Below are positions 34,401 through 44,097 of a stretch of DNA of 64,000 nt, piece after piece. The stretch lies in assembly GCA_016718405.1 (NCBI GenBank), contig JADKDJ010000034.1, positions 1-64,000 of the forward strand. Reading direction: 5' to 3'. The notes under the pieces were generated by a model. The model worked only from the letters and a program-made list of their open reading frames with translations, was not told where the DNA came from and ran no database searches. The number at the start of each line of letters is the position of its first letter. The first letter of the stretch is position 1. A program made the position numbers and the translations under genes. This stretch comes from Candidatus Rhodoferax odensensis. Its GTDB lineage: Bacteria; Pseudomonadota; Gammaproteobacteria; Burkholderiales; Burkholderiaceae_C.

Positions 34401-35682
34401 TGAAGCTCAAGCTCAAGTTGCTGCCGACGGCGACACTGGTGGCGTTGTCGGACGGTGAGGAGCTGATCAGGCTCGGGGCCACCACATCCACCGACAGCAG
34501 TTGACTGGCCGGGCGCAGCACGTCGCTGAACTGGAAAAACTCCACGCCAAAAATCACGTCGCTGCCGGTGGCACCGCCCGAGATTGAATAACTGACGTTG
34601 GCCGCGCTGTACGAAATGCTATAGCTGGCAAAGCTGCCGCTGAACACCGCCGTGTCGTCCCCCACGCCGCCCGTCAAAGTGTCGTTACCGGCGCCGCCGT
34701 CAAGCGTGTCGTTGCCGCTGCCACCGTCAAGCTGGTCGTTGCCGCTGCCGCCTTCCAACCGATTGGCGGCTGAGTTGCCGGTCAACACATCATTGCCGCC
34801 CCCGCCGATGGCGTTTTCGATGATGCACCCATAGGCAATCACGATGTTGTTGGTCATGTCGTTGGCCGACGAATAGACACCGGATTCCAGGTAGACAAAC
34901 GACGCGGAGTTCCAGCCGCTCAGGTTGAGCGTGTCGGTGCCGCTGGAATCGAACAGGGTCAGAACCGGATTGAGGTTGCGGGTGAAGTCGTACAGATTGG
35001 CGGCCGTGCCGGTGACATTGCTGCCAAAACCGTACACGGTGTCGCCGGTGCGGGTGGTGCTGGAAGCGCCGTAGATGGCCTGGATCGCCATCACGTCGTT
35101 GAGCATGGGCGTTTGCGGCGAGTAGTAATTGCCGTTGGCGGCGGTCCAGTCGGCGCCCATGATCTCGTTGGAGCGAATACCGCCGCTGGGGCCAAAGTAG
35201 GACATGATCGACAAGACACGCGAGTCCTGAAACGAAGATGGGGTCCAGCTGCCCTCGCCGTTGTAATTGCCCATGTGGCTGAGCCCCAAGGCGTGGCCTA
35301 GCTCGTGCATCATGGTGCAAAAGCCATAGGAGCCAATGCTGGCGGTGGCCACGTCGGAGCCGGTCAGAAACCAGACGCTACCGTTGTTGGGGTAGTAAGC
35401 GTGGGCGTAGCTGATGTTGGAGGTGGTGAAGCCCACCTCAACGTTTGACGAGGTGGACGATGTTTGCTGGAAGTTGGGGGCAATCAGGTCGTCCCAAGTC
35501 TGAATGGCCTGCGCGAAGGTGGCCTGTTGCGAGCTGCTCAGCGCCCGAAACGAAGCCGCCTCGCCATCCGAATACAGCCCGGAACCGGAGCTGGGGAAGG
35601 CGTAAGTGATGGTTGATGTGGTCCAGCTTCGGCCGGAGTTGAGTTGCTGCAGTACTTGATCCAGTGTCCAATTCGCCGCCAT
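31403..35682 (-). pseudogene. RTX protein A: serralysin-like M10 metalloprotease with Ig-like and PPC domains, one frameshift
   Basis: The coding span is about 1426 codons with a single missing base near 33655-33665, after DLFKVSLVADTFY. From the ATG (MAANWTLDQVLQQLNS, preceded by GGGAG) it has a zinc metzincin domain with HELGHALGLSH (residues 126-136) and Met-turn SIMSYF. A serralysin C-terminal region and RTX nonapeptides (GGSGNDQLDGGSGNDTLDGG) follow. Then come two SbsA-type Ig-like domains, a pre-peptidase-C-like domain, another such domain, a third Ig-like domain and two more PPC-like domains. The end is a shared tail with LLIGAVLG, DQGYTLQQLSGAVMRLDIW and NLVGLAQSGLDYLG. There is no N-terminal signal peptide, as expected for type I secretion. 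It probably encodes a secreted protease. The frameshift is likely a sequencing error, because both halves are otherwise intact. Confidence 0.82.
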
Positions 35683-35864
35683 GACAATGCTCCCGTTTTG
35701 TTGCGCGACGCGCCCAGCTGTGCCGCAAGAAATGGATGCAGACACTGACGCCTTGACCGGATTTCGCGCGCACGCCTCCGAATCGATGACAGAATACGCC
35801 AAGTTCGGCGGCCGCGTCACCCGGATTGCGGCTGCGAGCGCACTTTTCTTTAAAGGGAACACAC

Positions 35865-36890
35865 ATGAAATACCCACACACCGGCGCTTTGCTTGCCATG
35901 ACCTGCGGGGCCACCCTGATGCTGAGCGCGTGCGGCGGCGGCAGCGGCGGCACGGAGACCACGGTGCCGCCCGCAGCCAGCGCGCTGATTAGCTCTGCCA
36001 ACGCACAGGAAGCCAACGCGCACGGCTACAGCGCGGCCGAGGCCCTGAGCGGGCGCGCCGGCAGCAGCAGCGACTTTGTTACCGGTGTCGCCATCACCAA
36101 ACCAACTGAAGGATTGATTGGTTTGAGCCTGCAACAGCTCTACCGCGCCGTGGAAAGCCGCGCGGCGCCGGGGTTGGTGGTGGGGGTCACCACCAGCCGC
36201 AGCATGCCGTGCCCGCTGGGGGGCAGCACATCCCTGACGCTCAACCTGGCCAGTGGCTTGGTCATCTCGGCGGGCGACAACCTGAGCATCGCCGCCAGCA
36301 ACTGCAAAATGGACACGACCACCACGCTCAACGGGACAATGACGCTGGCCATCATCGCGCTCAGCGGCCTACCTACGCCCACGTCCGCCTGGAGTGCTAC
36401 GCTGGGCGCGACGTTCACCGGCTTCTCAGAGACGACGGGCACGCAGACCTCCACCGCCAACGGCGACATGACTGTCAAGATGACACAGGTCAACGCTCAA
36501 GACTTGAGCATCGCCGCCACAGGCACCACCTTGAGAATGGGCACCAGCAAGAACGGCGTGAGCAGCGAAGTCACCATGAAGAACTACAGCTACACGGGCA
36601 GTGTCAAGGGCGATGTGGTCAGCTACGGCGTCAACTTCTCGATGAGTGGCAATTTGCCCAAATTGGGCAGTGTGGACTACTCCGTCAAGACCACCACGAA
36701 CTTCACGCAAACCACCACCGCGCTGTATCCATCGCAAGGGGTGATGACCGTCACCGCCGCCGACAAGACCTCCACCACGCTCACCGTGATTGACAGTGGC
36801 AACGTGAGCGTAGGCGTCGACAAGAATGGCGATGGCAGCGTCGACGAAACGCTTACCACCACCTGGGCCGCCTTGATGGCGCGCATTTGA
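35865..36890 (+). CDS. Uncharacterised lipoprotein
   Basis: This 341-residue protein has a signal peptide and lipobox (TLMLSACGGG, Cys about residue 24), so it is probably an outer-membrane lipoprotein. The remainder is rich in Thr, Ser, Gly and Asn with alternating hydrophobic residues (LGATFTGFSETTGTQTSTAN, VSSEVTMKNYSYTGSVKGDV), predicted beta-structure without a family I recognise. Near the C-terminus DKNGDGSVDE looks like a calcium-binding loop. The start follows AAAGGGAA. It is divergent from RTX gene A, with 182 bases between, and its stop overlaps the TTG start of the next gene (TTGA), so the two are probably co-translated. Confidence 0.72.
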   Translation: MKYPHTGALLAMTCGATLMLSACGGGSGGTETTVPPAASALISSANAQEANAHGYSAAEALSGRAGSSSDFVTGVAITKPTEGLIGLSLQQLYRAVESRAAPGLVVGVTTSRSMPCPLGGSTSLTLNLASGLVISAGDNLSIAASNCKMDTTTTLNGTMTLAIIALSGLPTPTSAWSATLGATFTGFSETTGTQTSTANGDMTVKMTQVNAQDLSIAATGTTLRMGTSKNGVSSEVTMKNYSYTGSVKGDVVSYGVNFSMSGNLPKLGSVDYSVKTTTNFTQTTTALYPSQGVMTVTAADKTSTTLTVIDSGNVSVGVDKNGDGSVDETLTTTWAALMARI

Positions 36891-37675
36891 GACCCGCCCG
36901 CCTGGCCATCGGCCTGACGCTGGCGCTGCTGCCCATTGCCAGCGCATGGGCACAGTGGCAGGCATCCGTGGGCGTCGGACTCCGTCAAGTCCGGATGGTC
37001 GAATCCGACCAACAGGGTCGGCCACTGGTGCGGGAGCAAGGCCAACTGCCCGGCCTGCACGGCGAGCTTACATACCAGACCGGCGACTGGCGCCTGAGTG
37101 CCAGCGGTGGCTTCTACCAGCGCCGTATCGGCTACCACGGGCAAGTCCAGGACGGCCCGGCGTTTGTCAGCCACACCGATACCCGGCACGGCCGAATCGG
37201 GTTTGAAGCGGCCCACGCGCTGACGCCAGACACCAGTCTGGTTGGCGGCTTCGAGTGGGACCACTGGCGGCGTGACATCGAGGGGCGGGGCAGCACCTTG
37301 GGCTTGCGCGAGCACTACAGCTCCTGGCGATGGCTGGCCGGTGCCCGCACGCTGCTGGCGCAGCACGCGACGGCCAGCCTGACGGGCAGCGCCCTGCTGG
37401 TGCTGGCGCAGCCCGAGCAACTGCAGGTGCAGTTTAGTGGGCAGGTGTACGACGAGGCACACCTCAAGACGCGCTCTGCGAGAGGCTTGCGGCTCGCTTT
37501 GACGCTGCAGCCCGCACTGGCGGCCAATCTCAGCCTCACCGCCGAACTAGATGTTCTGAGCGTCAAACGAAGTGACGACGTGCCACTTCTCCAGAATGGG
37601 GTGGCCGTGGGGGCCGTGGCACAGCCCCGGCACGACCGCCAGGCCTTCGGTTTGCGGGTCGACTACCGGTTTTAA
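36887..37675 (+). CDS. Uncharacterised outer-membrane beta-barrel protein
   Basis: This 262-residue protein starts at TTG 36887 (MRPARLAIGLTLALLPIASA, then WAQWQ, a clear signal peptide). The body alternates polar and hydrophobic residues with regular aromatic girdles (GDWRLSASGGFYQRRIGY, SLVGGFEWDHWRRDIEG), and the last residues VDYRF end in Phe, the barrel-assembly signal. About ten to twelve strands would fit. The TTGA overlap with the lipoprotein stop implies translational coupling and a shared job. The pair lies between RTX genes A and B on the opposite strand. I do not recognise a family. Confidence 0.7.
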   Translation: MRPARLAIGLTLALLPIASAWAQWQASVGVGLRQVRMVESDQQGRPLVREQGQLPGLHGELTYQTGDWRLSASGGFYQRRIGYHGQVQDGPAFVSHTDTRHGRIGFEAAHALTPDTSLVGGFEWDHWRRDIEGRGSTLGLREHYSSWRWLAGARTLLAQHATASLTGSALLVLAQPEQLQVQFSGQVYDEAHLKTRSARGLRLALTLQPALAANLSLTAELDVLSVKRSDDVPLLQNGVAVGAVAQPRHDRQAFGLRVDYRF

Positions 37676-37726
37676 GTAGGCTCGCGTCAGGGCGCACCGC
37701 TCAACGGACCTCCATTTTCGACTCGA

Positions 37727-40700
37727 TCAAGCAAACTCCAACCCACTCTGCGCCAGCCCAACCAAGTTGACCTGCTGCTGGTTAGCGGCGGATTCAGTCA
37801 GGTGCCACAGGAAGGTGCCTTGGGCCGCACCAGTTTCGCTGTCCAGTGCCGTCACGGCCGCATTCAGCGTAGCGGTATCCGGGGTTGTGCCGTTGACGAT
37901 GGTCAGCAGGTAAGTTGCAATCTGCGTGTTGCTGGCGCCGGCCGCGCCGCCATTGGCCAACAAGCCCCAGATGTCCAGGCGCATCACGGCGCCCGACAAG
38001 ACTTGCAAGGTGTAGCCCTGGTCGAACAGGCCCAGCACTGCGCCCACCAGCTCTTTCTTGGCCGCCAGCGCTGCTTGGCCCAGCACGGCACCGATCAGCA
38101 AGGCGGTACCTCCAGCAGCCTCGGCCAGGCCGGTATCGATCGCCACGCGGGCGTCGGCGAACTGCAGGCGCTCGATGTTGCTCAAGGTATCGATCCCGTC
38201 AGTCCCCGTTTTGGCGGCCACGGTCGCCTGTGGTGGTCGCGCTCAAGGTGAGGCAGAGCGCGCGCGCACCGGCGTACGCAGCGGTATCGGCGCCAGCGCC
38301 ACCATCGATGCTGTCGTTACCAGCACCACCGGTAAAGCTGTTGTGGCCTTCATTGCCAACCAGCGTGTTGTCCAGGCTGTTTCCGACACCGCCGAGGTTG
38401 CCTGCTGCCCGACGCCAGTTCAGGTTTTCCACGAACGCGGCCAGGCTGAAACTGACGCTGGCCATCACCTTGTCGACGTGCCGCCCAGGTCCAGGCCGGG
38501 GCGGGGGTCGGGTGCGATGCTCAGTGCGTTGTCCAGCTCCACCACCAGGTCGGTCGCGTTGTCGACGTAGTAGGTATCGGCGCCTTTGCCGCCTTCCATG
38601 CGGTCGGTTCCCGTGCCGCCCAGCAGAATGTCATCTCCCAAACCGCCAATCACGGTGTCGTCGCCAAGACCACCATCAAGAATGTCGTTTCCCAAGCCGC
38701 CATCGAGCGCGTCATTTCCGGTATCCGTGACCAAAGTATCGTTGTCCGCGCCGCCCGTCGCTGTGTCATCGCCGGTAGTACCAAGAATCAGCGCACCGGT
38801 GGTGATCGTGATGAAGTGGTAGCCCAGACTGCGCACCGAGTTGTTGCCGGTAAGGTCGCGCACGCTGCCAGCGACAAGCTCCAGGCTGTAGATCGTTCCA
38901 TTGGTCAAGTCAGCACTTGGATTGATCGTGAGTGTGCTACCCGAAATGGTCAGCCTTGTGCTGCTGCTCGCGTTGAAGCTCTCCACCACGTTGCCAACCG
39001 TGTCCCGCAACACCAGCGTACCCTGTCCACGAACAATTGGTTCGCTGAAAGTGAGCACGATGTCGCTGTCAAGCGCAACCGCCACTGAACCATTCACGGG
39101 GTTTGCGTCAACCAGAGACGGCGGGCTGTCCACGATCTGCACGCCCGAACTTGGCTAGGTTGTGACTGTGCCGCCAGGACCTTGGGCACCCGTATTGCCG
39201 TCCTTGAATGTCCAATCCATCTGAATAAATGAACCAACCGCGTCAACGCCGTTGCTGTAAGCGATCTGCCGGGCGACACTGTTCACCAAGGCCTCAGTGG
39301 CGCCGTCCGAGAAGCTTCGAGGCCAGCGTGCCGCCATGATTGGTGACAACCGTGCCCTATTGCCGTGGAATCGACGGTGAGGGTTGGCCCCCTCGGTCAG
39401 CGGCTCCAAACTGCCCCCTATCTTCGAGAGAAAGACATCGTTAACATTGGCGCCGCCCTGACGCGCCATCGTCAGCGATGTCCCGCCGTAACCCAGCATT
39501 GCCAATTCGGGATCGGAGATGACAGCCTTGCCATCCAACAAAACACTCTGGCCAGCCCCAACCTCCAACCGCGCACTGACGCCAAAGCTACCATCGACAC
39601 TGCCGTCGGCGTTATAGCGGATCAACGCGAAATTGCTATTGGAGCCTCCGGCGACGAGTATCTTGCCGTCGGGTTCGATCACGACGGTTGAGGCTTGATC
39701 GAACGCTCCGAAATCGGACCCGACCGTACCGTTGATGCCAAACGTGGCGTCGAAGCTGCCATCCGTATTGATGCGTGTGACCGCGAAATTGCCGCTCTTC
39801 GAACCCGCGACCACCAACTTACCGTCCGGCTGAACTGCCAGCGCATCCGAAAAGCCCTTCAGACGCAAGTCAATATTGACCTTGCCGGTACCATTGAAAC
39901 TGGTGTCCAGGCTCCCGTCCGGGTTCAACCGCAGCAGAACCGACGCGTACACACCATTGCGGCTATCCTCGGTGGAGACAAGCATCACAATCTTGCCATC
40001 CGGCTGCAGCGTCAATCCGACCGGCGACTCCCGAGGCATGTCGCCCACTGATGATCATGCGCTCAAATCCGGCATCCACCGCACCATTGGCGTTGAGTCG
40101 GACCAATCCCACATCTGATGGCTGCAGTGGTAGCGTCATAGACCGCGCATGCAAGCATGACTCTGCCGTCGGCAAGTGCCAGCATCGAGCTGACGCCCCC
40201 CCCTTTCGTCGACCCAAAGTCGAGGTCCACCAAACCGCTCGATCCAAAGCTGGAGTCGATGCTGCCGTCGCCGTTAAGACGCATAACGGCTGGGTCAAAG
40301 TTGTTGCCGTCGGGCCGTGCGTGATCCCCCGCCACCAACAGCCTGCCATCAGCCTGCGCAGTCGCTACGTTGACACTGGAGTAGTTGCGCAAATCAACGG
40401 TTTGTTTCCCGTCAAGGTCGAAGCTTGTATCCAGACTCCCGTCTGGGTTGTACCGCGCAATCGCCCAGCGGGTGTCGGGCGGGGACGCCGAGCTGTCGTT
40501 GACGATGTAGCCATAGGCAAGTGCTTTTCCGTCTGGCAAGATCGTCGTGTTGTACACGACGCTGCCTTCCGCGCTACCGACAAACTCTGCCCATCGTTGG
40601 CCGGTTGGGACAATGCTCGTCTCCGGGGTGCCGTCTGCCTGGTAGTGGGCTGACCCAAATGAAAAAGTCACGACCGAATCCGTCCAGACTGAGCTTGTCC

Positions 40701-41232
40701 CTGTGACCAGGATGGTGCCATCCGGCTTGACGGCGAGCGAGCAACCCGCATCGCTGTTGCCAATATCTGTCGCTAAACGCCCAATACCCAGATTCGTCGC
40801 GTCGTTGGTGGCGATGAGCACGAGCGACTTGGTGATCGCAGCGCTATTGGCAGTGCCATCGTTGAGCACGATGCTGATCGCCCGAGTGCCTCCAATTGGC
40901 ATTTGCGAGTCGTTACCGAAGGTGACCAGCCGCAACGCCGCCTGCCACTGCGCTAGGGTCGCGGTAGCCCCGCTGGACTTGAGCGTGAGCACACCCGTGC
41001 TGCCGGAGAACGATCCCTTGATGTTTCCCACGGAAGGATCGTAGGACCGCTGCAAGGTGTCTTGTCCTTCCTGAAACCCGCTGGAAATAGTGACCGTGGC
41101 CGATGCAAAGGTGGTGCTATCAGCATCCGCAATCGTCAAATCAGGGACAACGGCGATCCGAACAGGCGTCTCATTATCAGTCTCGACCAAATTGACCGAG
41201 CCTACGGCGGCGAAGAGAGTTGGAGCAACCAT
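37727..41232 (-). pseudogene. RTX protein B: delta-60-repeat/Ig-like/RTX exoprotein with several frameshifts
   Basis: The span is equivalent to about 1168 codons. The start (MVAPTLFAAVGSVNLVE) follows AGGGGGATTC. The N-terminal 180 residues resemble cadherin-like domains. About seven delta-60 repeats follow (RYNPDGSLDTSFDLDGKQTV, RLNGDGSIDSSFGSSGLVDL, RYNADGSVDGSFG). Next are an SbsA-type Ig-like domain (PVNGSVAVALDSDIVLTFSE), RTX nonapeptides (GNDALDGGLGNDILDGGLGD), the block GTDRMEGGKGADTYYVDNA, and the shared tail ending NLVGLAQSGLEFA. Frame changes are needed near 40100, 39330, 38480 and 38220, and an in-frame TAG lies at 39155-39157. The tail is almost identical at DNA level to that of gene C. 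Whether it is a real pseudogene or miscalled sequence is unclear. Confidence 0.72.
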
Positions 41233-41436
41233 GAATCCCCCTATTTTTTGAGAAGCACTCAAACCGTCGGACATGACAACCAGCGATACAACCGAGTCTT
41301 GCTGAAACTACCGACGATTGCGACCATGACGGTGTCGCCAGACCTGTCGCATTCCCGGTCAAACGTGTCTGTCACCCAGCGCAGTGCTATTGATGCACAG
41401 AGTCTACTCCAGAGCGTAGTAAGTACGCCCCGTCGG

Positions 41437-41472
41437 AAAAGAAACAGCGCTTCAGCCGACTTGTCGCTGAAG
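41437..41472 (-). terminator. Probable terminator of RTX gene C
   Basis: On the minus strand CTTCAGCGAC and GTCGGCTGAAG form a 10-bp stem with one bulged base and a 2-base loop. A T-rich run (CTGTTTCTTTT) follows 3 bases later. It lies 23 bases downstream of the gene C stop and upstream of gene B, which suggests B and C are separate transcripts. Confidence 0.5.
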
Positions 41473-41494
41473 AACCGTTGCGCGTAAGGAGCTG

Positions 41495-43948
41495 TTAGCC
41501 AATTGCTACGCCGAATTCCAATCCGGCCTGCGCCAGCCCAACCAAGTTGACCTGCTGCTGGTTCTGTGCCGACTCAGCCAAGTGCCACAAAAAGGTACCC
41601 TGGGCTGCGCCAGTTTCGCTGTCCAATGCGCTCACGGCCGCGTTCAGCGTAGCGGTATCCGGGGTTGTGCCGTTGACGGTGGTCAGCAGGTAGTTGGCGA
41701 TCTGGGTATTGCTGGCAGTGGCGCTGCCGCCATTGGCCAGCGCGCCCCAAATGTCCAGGCGCATCACGGCGCCCGACAAGACTTGCAGGGTGTAGCCCTG
41801 GTCGAACAGGCTCAGCACTGCGCCCACCAGCTCTTTCTTGGCCGCCAGCGCTGCTTGGCCCAGCACGGCACCGATCAGCAAGGCGGTACCTCCAGCGGCC
41901 TCGGCCAGGCCGGTATCGATCGCCACGCGGGCGTCGGCGAACTGCAGGCGCTCGATACTGGTCAATGTGTCGCTGCCGTCGCTGCCGCGGCTGTCCACAA
42001 CGGTCAGGCCGGTGCTGGTCTTGCTCACGGTGAAGTCCGCGCGCTTGCCGCTGTAGACGGCCGTATCGGCCCCAGCGCCACCGTCGATGTTGTCGTTGCC
42101 GCCCGCGCCGGTGAAGCTGTTGTGGCCTTCGTTGCCAATCAGCACGTTGTCCAGCGCGTTGCCCACGCCAGAGAGGTTTCCTGCAGTCGCAGCGAGTGTG
42201 AGGTTCTCCACGTACGCCGCCAAGCTGAAGCTGACGCTGGCAATCACCTTGTCGATGGCGCCGCCCAGGTCCAGGCCGGGTCGGGGGTCGGGCACCATGC
42301 CCAGTGCGTTGTCCAGCTCGATAACCAGGTCGGTCACGTTGTCGACGTAGTAGGTGTCGGCGCCTTTGCCGCCTTCCATGCGGTCGGCGCCAACGCCGCC
42401 GTCCAGCGTGTCGTTGCCCAGCCCGGCCACCATGACGTCGGTCCAGATGTCGCCCACCAGGGTGTCATCTTGGTCGGTGCCGACGATGGCGATGCCGCTG
42501 TAGTTCTGGCGCACCAGTGCGGTGGCGTTGACGTTTTGCAGCACGGCCACGGTCTGCCAGCCCAGCGCTGCGCTGGCGTCGGGGTCCCATTGGATCAAGG
42601 TGTCGGCGCCAGACTGCTGCGCGCGCAGGTAGCCAGCAGCAAAGGGGTCCATGCTGATGTCGTAGCCGCCACGGATGGCGCTGTCAGCCAGCAGCAGCGA
42701 GACGTCGATTGCATCGGCATTGGCGCCCGCCTGGAAGTCGGTGACGGTCAGCAGTGCGCCCGCCAGCGCCGAGAGGATGAACTGGTCGCGACCTGTTCCC
42801 CCCGTGGCGGTGTCGTTGCCGCCGTTGCCGTTGAGGCTGTCGTCGCCACCTTCACCGCTCAGCGAATTGGCTCCTGAACTGCCGATCAAGGTGTCGCCAA
42901 AACCGTTGCTGCCGCCCGCGTTCTCGATGCTGATGAGCACATCGTTGCCATCCGCACCAGAGGCAGTTCCCAGGGTCAGGTTTACTGTGACCGACCCGCT
43001 GGCGAGGAAGTAGGTGGCATAGTCACTGTCGGCGCCACCATCGATCGTGTCGTTGCCAGCATTGCCCACCAGATAGTCGACGCCTGCTGCGCCGGAAATC
43101 GAGTCGTCGCCAGCATTGCCCAACAGGTTGTTGGCTGCGGCATCACCGATCATGGTGTCGGCAAATGCGCTGCCATAGGCGCCCTCGATGCTGATCAGTG
43201 TGTCGTGTCCGTCGCCGCCGGTGGATGTGCCGGTTGACAGGTTCAGACTGATGCCGGCGCTGGCAAGGCTGTAGGTAGCGTAGTCGTAGCCACTGCCTTC
43301 GTCCAAGCGGTCGTTGCCGGCGCCGCCGGACAAATTGTCGCCCCCATCCAAGCCTTCCAGCACGTCGTCGCCACCTTCGCCGCTGAGCAAATTGGCTCCT
43401 GAACTGCCGATCAAGGTGTCGCCAAAACCGTTGCTGCCGCCCGCGTTCTCGATGCTGATCAACACATCGTTGCCATCAGCGCCGGAGGTGGTTCCCAGCG
43501 TCAGGTTTACTGTGACCGACCCGCTGGCGAGGAAGTAGGTGGCATAGTCATTGTCGGCACCGCCGTCCAAGGTGTCGTTGCCAGCATTGCCAACCAGATA
43601 GTCAACGCCCGCGGCGCCAGAAATCGAGTCATCGCCAGCATTGCCCAACAAGTTGTTGGCTGCGGCATCACCGATCAAGGTGTCGGCAAATGCGCTGCCA
43701 TAAGCACCTTCAATGCCGATCAGCGTATCGCTTCCGTCGCCGCCAGTGGCTGTGCCGGCTGACAGGTTCAGGCTGATGCCGACGCTGGCCGCACTGTAGG
43801 AAACGAAGTCGAAACCATTGCCCCCGTCCAAGCGGTCATCGCCCGCGCCGCCAAACAAATTGTCGGTGCCGTCCAGGCCGTAGAGCGTGTCGTCACCGAC
43901 GGTTCCGTTCAGTACATCGTCACCGGCTGTTCCGTTGATGATTGCCAT
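41495..43948 (-). CDS. RTX protein C: calcium-binding exoprotein with internal tandem duplication
   Basis: This intact 817-residue protein begins MAIINGTAGDDVLNGTVGDD after AGAGGTGAT. It has no signal peptide and consists of RTX nonapeptide blocks (GGAGDDRLDGGNGFD, GNAGNDTLDGGADND). A 175-residue unit occurs twice in tandem (about residues 20-195 and 195-370). It then has a segment with TLIQWDPDASAALGWQTVAV, as in many type I secreted calcium-binding proteins, the block GADRMEGGKGADTYYVDNV, and the shared C-terminal module (LLIGAVLGQAALAAKKELVG, LSGAVMRLDIWGALA, NLVGLAQAGLEF). The role is probably that of a secreted or cell-surface calcium-binding protein. No catalytic domain was seen. Confidence 0.85.
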   Translation of the reverse strand: MAIINGTAGDDVLNGTVGDDTLYGLDGTDNLFGGAGDDRLDGGNGFDFVSYSAASVGISLNLSAGTATGGDGSDTLIGIEGAYGSAFADTLIGDAAANNLLGNAGDDSISGAAGVDYLVGNAGNDTLDGGADNDYATYFLASGSVTVNLTLGTTSGADGNDVLISIENAGGSNGFGDTLIGSSGANLLSGEGGDDVLEGLDGGDNLSGGAGNDRLDEGSGYDYATYSLASAGISLNLSTGTSTGGDGHDTLISIEGAYGSAFADTMIGDAAANNLLGNAGDDSISGAAGVDYLVGNAGNDTIDGGADSDYATYFLASGSVTVNLTLGTASGADGNDVLISIENAGGSNGFGDTLIGSSGANSLSGEGGDDSLNGNGGNDTATGGTGRDQFILSALAGALLTVTDFQAGANADAIDVSLLLADSAIRGGYDISMDPFAAGYLRAQQSGADTLIQWDPDASAALGWQTVAVLQNVNATALVRQNYSGIAIVGTDQDDTLVGDIWTDVMVAGLGNDTLDGGVGADRMEGGKGADTYYVDNVTDLVIELDNALGMVPDPRPGLDLGGAIDKVIASVSFSLAAYVENLTLAATAGNLSGVGNALDNVLIGNEGHNSFTGAGGNDNIDGGAGADTAVYSGKRADFTVSKTSTGLTVVDSRGSDGSDTLTSIERLQFADARVAIDTGLAEAAGGTALLIGAVLGQAALAAKKELVGAVLSLFDQGYTLQVLSGAVMRLDIWGALANGGSATASNTQIANYLLTTVNGTTPDTATLNAAVSALDSETGAAQGTFLWHLAESAQNQQQVNLVGLAQAGLEFGVAIG
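42840..43889. repeat. 525-bp tandem duplication inside RTX gene C
   Basis: Two adjacent copies (about 42840-43364 and 43365-43889) are offset by exactly 525 bases (175 codons) and keep the reading frame. Long stretches are identical; for example the segment starting ATTGGCTCCTGAACTGCCGA recurs at 42866 and 43391. Each copy encodes two RTX blocks separated by a hydrophobic strand pair. High identity indicates a recent duplication or ongoing unequal exchange. Confidence 0.8.
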
Positions 43949-44097
43949 GGATCACCTCTATTGAGCTCCGCGTCCGACACACCATTGACTCGGGCTGGCC
44001 GCAGTAACCGGGATGATAGGGTCAAACTCGTGCGCATAACAGAGCCTCCGGCCCACCGACCGCGCGGGCACAACTCAATGACCGCAGACTCAATCCG

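Noticed and set aside
41582..42877. A 431-residue plus-strand frame opposite RTX gene C, and similar ones opposite D and E
   Set aside because: They arise because RTX repeats read on the complement give stop-free Val/Ala/Gly/Gln-rich sequence; the same pattern occurs opposite every RTX gene.
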